Assembly: GCA_964352775.1 (NCBI GenBank)
Contig: CAYGTK010000081.1
Location: 1-16,468, forward strand
Reading direction: 5' to 3'
Source of the DNA: CAYGTK01 sp964352775
Lineage (GTDB): Bacteria > Bacteroidota > Bacteroidia > Chitinophagales > CAIOSU01
Length of the DNA stretch: 16,468 nt
The notes beneath the pieces are model-generated. The model had not been told where the DNA came from. It made no database searches and saw only the letters and a list, made by a program, of their open reading frames with translations. The first letter of the stretch is position 1, and the number at the start of each line of letters is the position of its first letter. A program made the translations under genes and the position numbers. Below, piece by piece: positions 13,740 to 16,468 of this stretch.

Positions 13740-15848
13740 TTGAGTCTTACTTTAGAATACCCTTACTGGTTCATTATACTTTGCCTAGGCTTAGGGGTCG
13801 TTTATGCGTTCCTACTATATTATAAGACCAACTATATACAAGAACCCACAAAGGCACAGAAGCAAGGTTTTCTAGGCTTAGCCTTTTTACGTTTTGTGGT
13901 GGTTAGTGTATTGGCCTTCTTACTACTTTCTCCCTTCATCAAGACTTTAACGACCGAAACTAAGAAACCAATAGTACTGCTATTGCAAGACGGGTCTAGC
14001 TCTATTCAGCGCTCTTGGGCTAGTACCGAAGATTCAGTTACTTATGCTAGTAGCATACAGCAGATGAAGCGCAACATGTCTGAAAAATTCGATGTACAGG
14101 AATATGCTTTAGGTTCTGAACTTCGCTCGGAGTGGGATGGGCAGTACAACGCTAAGTTATCGGATATTTCTGGTGGGCTTTCGCAACTAATAGACCTCTA
14201 TACCAATCAAAACGTAGCCGCAGCAGTACTTGCTACTGATGGTATTTATAATCAAGGTAGTAACCCGCTCTATACTGCTGGTCAAGCTAAATTCCCAGTT
14301 CATACGATAGCCCTTGGCGATACTACTGTAAAGAAGGATATTAAGATAGACCAAGCCTATTTCAATCGCATCGTCTATTTAGGCGATCGCTTTAAGATAG
14401 AAGCGGAAGTTGTAGCCGATAACTACCCGAATGTAAAGTCGAAGCTTAGCTTGTGGGACTATACAGATGGTAATAATGTAAAGAAATTAAACGAGCAAGA
14501 AGTTACTTTCGATAAGGCCACCAACCTCTATGAATTCGTTCTAAATGCTGATAAGAAGGGACTTAGACATTTCGTTTTACAGCTAAGCCCAGTAAGTGAT
14601 GAATATACTCGGATAAATAACCGAAAAGATATTTTCATTGATGTGCTCGATGGCAGGCAGAAAGTTCTTATCGCAGCTCATGCACCACATCCAGACATTA
14701 CGGCACTAAAGCAAGCTGCAGAGAGCAACAAGAATTATGAAGTAGTAATTACATATGCCGACAAGCTAAATGATATTTCTCCAGATGCTTTCGATCTAGT
14801 GATCATGCATCAACTACCATCCCGTAGATATGCTGTAAAGTCCTTTATCGAAAAGGCAAAGCAAGAGCAAACACCCCTATGGTATATCACAGGATCGCAA
14901 AGTAATTACAACACCTTAGATGAGATACAGAGTGTGGTAAGCATTAAGGCACGTTCAGGAAATGCTAACCAAGTAGCTGCGGTAGTAGACCCTGATTTTA
15001 GCAATTATACCTTGGATGAAAGTGTGAGTGGCAAACTGCCTAAGTTCCCACCATTAGCATCCCCTTTTGGAGATATTACCTTATCAAGTACTGCTAAAGT
15101 GCTATTGAAGCAACGCATCGGTTCGGTAACTACAGATTATCCTCTCCTTGCTTTTGATAGTGAATTGGGAAACAGAACAAGTGTATTACTTGGCGAAGGA
15201 ATATGGCGCTGGCGATTGTACGATTACCTACAAAATAACGACCACGAAACATTTAATGAACTGATCACTAAAACCATTCAGTATTTAGCGGTAAAAGAAG
15301 ACAAACGACAGTTTAGAGTAACACTAACTAAGAATGTGTTCAACGAAAGTGAGGTGATAGACTTGAAGGCAGAGTTATACAATGATGCTTACGAACTAGT
15401 GAATGAGCCAGAAGTAAGTTTAACAGTTAAGGATGCCGAGGGTAAAGAGTTCCCCTACCAATTCAACAAGCGTGGAAATGGGTATGTATTGCAATTAGCC
15501 AACTTCCCAGTTGGTAGCTATACCTATTCCGCAACAACCACTCTTGCAGGTAAAACATATAACGCTAGTGGCAAATTCACCATCACAGCGCTTCAATTAG
15601 AAGCAAGTAATGGTCAAGCTGATCATCAGCTGCTGTATCAAATAAGCGAGCGCACAGCGGGTAAGTTGTTCTACCCTAGTAAACTGGATGAACTTGCACA
15701 ATTGCTTGTAGGTGATGACACACTTAAGGCGACATTAATAGATAACTATAAGACGAAGCCACTACTCGATCTTAAATGGATATTCGCCCTACTAATAAGC
15801 TTCTTAAGTTTGGAATGGTTTATTAGAAAGTACCAAGGCGGGTACTAA
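13740..15848 (+). CDS. Large membrane-anchored VWA-like protein, function unknown
   Basis: 702 residues. Two N-terminal membrane helices (about 9-28 and 44-66) precede a von Willebrand A-like domain with an apparently complete metal site: DGSSS at 84-88 (DxSxS) and ATDG at 165-168. An Ig-like region follows, then a Rossmann-like segment starting VLIAAHAPHPD (about 311-360) that resembles class I amidotransferase-like folds without a visible nucleophile Cys. A second beta-rich region and a C-terminal helix (about 679-695) end in a short basic tail. The layout recalls BatA-like and related Bacteroidota proteins, but I cannot name it. The start is TTG 13740. An in-frame stop at 13731 bars upstream starts, and later ATGs would remove the helices. 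Confidence 0.85.
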   Translation: MSLTLEYPYWFIILCLGLGVVYAFLLYYKTNYIQEPTKAQKQGFLGLAFLRFVVVSVLAFLLLSPFIKTLTTETKKPIVLLLQDGSSSIQRSWASTEDSVTYASSIQQMKRNMSEKFDVQEYALGSELRSEWDGQYNAKLSDISGGLSQLIDLYTNQNVAAAVLATDGIYNQGSNPLYTAGQAKFPVHTIALGDTTVKKDIKIDQAYFNRIVYLGDRFKIEAEVVADNYPNVKSKLSLWDYTDGNNVKKLNEQEVTFDKATNLYEFVLNADKKGLRHFVLQLSPVSDEYTRINNRKDIFIDVLDGRQKVLIAAHAPHPDITALKQAAESNKNYEVVITYADKLNDISPDAFDLVIMHQLPSRRYAVKSFIEKAKQEQTPLWYITGSQSNYNTLDEIQSVVSIKARSGNANQVAAVVDPDFSNYTLDESVSGKLPKFPPLASPFGDITLSSTAKVLLKQRIGSVTTDYPLLAFDSELGNRTSVLLGEGIWRWRLYDYLQNNDHETFNELITKTIQYLAVKEDKRQFRVTLTKNVFNESEVIDLKAELYNDAYELVNEPEVSLTVKDAEGKEFPYQFNKRGNGYVLQLANFPVGSYTYSATTTLAGKTYNASGKFTITALQLEASNGQADHQLLYQISERTAGKLFYPSKLDELAQLLVGDDTLKATLIDNYKTKPLLDLKWIFALLISFLSLEWFIRKYQGGY

Positions 15849-15869
15849 GAAGAGTAGATCTACTCTTCT
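15848..15869. terminator. Perfect 22-bp palindrome between convergent genes, possible bidirectional terminator
   Basis: AGAAGAGTAGA followed directly by TCTACTCTTCT is a perfect 22-bp palindrome. It spans the last base of the VWA-like stop codon and the stop plus last codons of the minus-strand ftsB. As RNA it could fold into a 9-bp stem with a GATC loop from either strand. No U-rich tract follows on either side, so a classic intrinsic terminator is not supported. The position between convergent genes still favours transcription ending here. Confidence 0.45.
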
Positions 15870-16159
15870 ACGATAACGTAAACTACTTCGTTATCCTTTT
15901 TCATCAAATACTCTTCACGAGCAAATTTTTCTAGGGTAGACTTGTCTGTAAAAAGAGCCTTCTTTGTTTCGTCTATACTCACTATCTCTTTTTGGTAGAA
16001 CTCTTTTTCATCTTCCAGTTTTCCGAGTTGCCTTTTAAGTTGGAATTGATCAACGAAACTATTGTTATCAAAAAATAACATCCACGTTAAAAAAGCAGTA
16101 CCCACGAGTACGTACCTACTTTTCATCCAACTGGGAATGTTGTTTACCAATTCCTTCAT
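15860..16159 (-). CDS. FtsB/DivIC-family septum formation initiator
   Basis: 99-residue bitopic division protein of the FtsB/DivIC family, which joins FtsL and FtsQ in the divisome. A short cytoplasmic N-terminus precedes one membrane helix (about 16-31). A coiled coil follows (about 38-75, with QLKRQLGKLEDEKEFYQKEI), then the family's C-terminal LEKFAREEYLMKKDNEVVYVI. It lies 44 nt downstream of eno on the same strand, a linkage also seen in other bacteria, so the two probably share a transcript. The last codons and stop lie within the 22-bp palindrome. Confidence 0.9.
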   Translation of the reverse strand: MKELVNNIPSWMKSRYVLVGTAFLTWMLFFDNNSFVDQFQLKRQLGKLEDEKEFYQKEIVSIDETKKALFTDKSTLEKFAREEYLMKKDNEVVYVIVEE

Positions 16160-16203
16160 TATTCTAAATTACTACTTCTTCGGATATGTAGATACCGCGC
16201 CTA

Positions 16204-16468
16204 CTAAAAGAAGCGATAGTTACGTCCAGGATAGTAGGCAACATCACCTAGTTCCTCTTCAATACGAAGCAACTGATTGTACTTGGCCATACGGTCAGAA
16301 CGTGAAGCGGAACCTGTCTTGATCTGTCCCGTAGATAATGCCACAGCTAGATCAGCAATAGTTGAATCTTCGGTTTCTCCTGAGCGGTGACTCATCACAC
16401 TATTAAACCTATTTTTTGTAGCCATCTGAACGGCATCAATAGTTTCAGTCAACGTACCTATCTGGTTT
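16204..16468 (-). CDS. eno: Enolase, C-terminal part (5' end outside window)
   Basis: Enolase interconverts 2-phosphoglycerate and phosphoenolpyruvate in glycolysis. Only the last 87 or so residues are present. The frame stays open to the window edge, reading NQIGTLTET before the internal TTG at 16452. Diagnostic segments are SVMSHRSGETEDSTIADLAV, which holds the substrate-contacting His-Arg-Ser loop, and GQIKTGSASRSDR with the catalytic-site Lys. The C-terminal LLRIEEELG is followed by a short lineage-specific end, RNYRFF. ftsB/divIC follows on the same strand. Confidence 0.97.
   Translation of the reverse strand, partial: NQIGTLTETIDAVQMATKNRFNSVMSHRSGETEDSTIADLAVALSTGQIKTGSASRSDRMAKYNQLLRIEEELGDVAYYPGRNYRFF

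Noticed and set aside
16062..16322. Plus-strand open frame across the ftsB-eno junction
   Set aside because: It is antisense to two recognisable genes and shows no domain.

Overview
The window reads as a chromosomal segment of a member of the Bacteroidota, probably an aerobic and possibly marine Cytophagia- or Flavobacteriia-like organism. Three things support this: the end of an Alternative Complex III (ACIII) operon runs straight into cytochrome c oxidase genes; intergenic regions carry the Bacteroidota promoter signature TAnnTTTG, once with a well-spaced TTTG upstream; and Shine-Dalgarno sequences are mostly weak or absent. The genus cannot be fixed from the sequence alone. There is no gene-free stretch over 300 bases. 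I see no tRNA, rRNA, CRISPR array, insertion sequence or phage gene.

Region 1 (1-9681, + strand) is one long respiratory operon. It holds the tail of actD, then actE (mono-haem cytochrome c lipoprotein), actF (quinol-binding membrane subunit), coxB and coxA (oxidase subunits II and I), ctaB (haem O synthase), two tandem subunit III genes, a small subunit IV, a SCO-type copper chaperone, a DUF420/CtaM-like assembly protein, and an 84-residue secreted or membrane CxxC protein. Gaps are 1-27 nt, and SCO and DUF420 overlap by 17 nt. Together the genes encode a menaquinol:cytochrome c oxidoreductase coupled to an aa3-type oxidase, plus haem and copper maturation factors. ActA, ActB, ActC and the operon promoter must lie upstream of base 1.

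Region 2 (9678-10382, - strand) is a lone short-chain dehydrogenase that converges on the respiratory operon with a 4-nt overlap.

Region 3 (10447-11942, + strand) is a two-gene MlaE/MlaF-type lipid ABC transporter with a GTGA start/stop overlap and a TAnnTTTG box. No MlaD/MCE gene is adjacent. Region 4 (12028-13671, + strand) is sucD followed by a fabG-like reductase, behind the best promoter in the window.

Region 5 (13740-15848, + strand) is a large membrane-anchored von Willebrand factor A (VWA)-like protein of unknown role. Three GCATACA direct repeats lie in front of it. It converges on a minus-strand pair, eno (partial) followed by ftsB/divIC. A perfect 22-bp palindrome lies at the convergence.

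Most of the window is recognisable core metabolism, and I do not find a clear new multi-gene system. The least explained items are the small CxxC protein at the operon end, the first subunit III copy (which lacks the usual helix-III glutamate), the His/acid-rich tracts in ActF and CoxA, the VWA-like protein with its triple upstream repeat, and the 22-bp palindrome.
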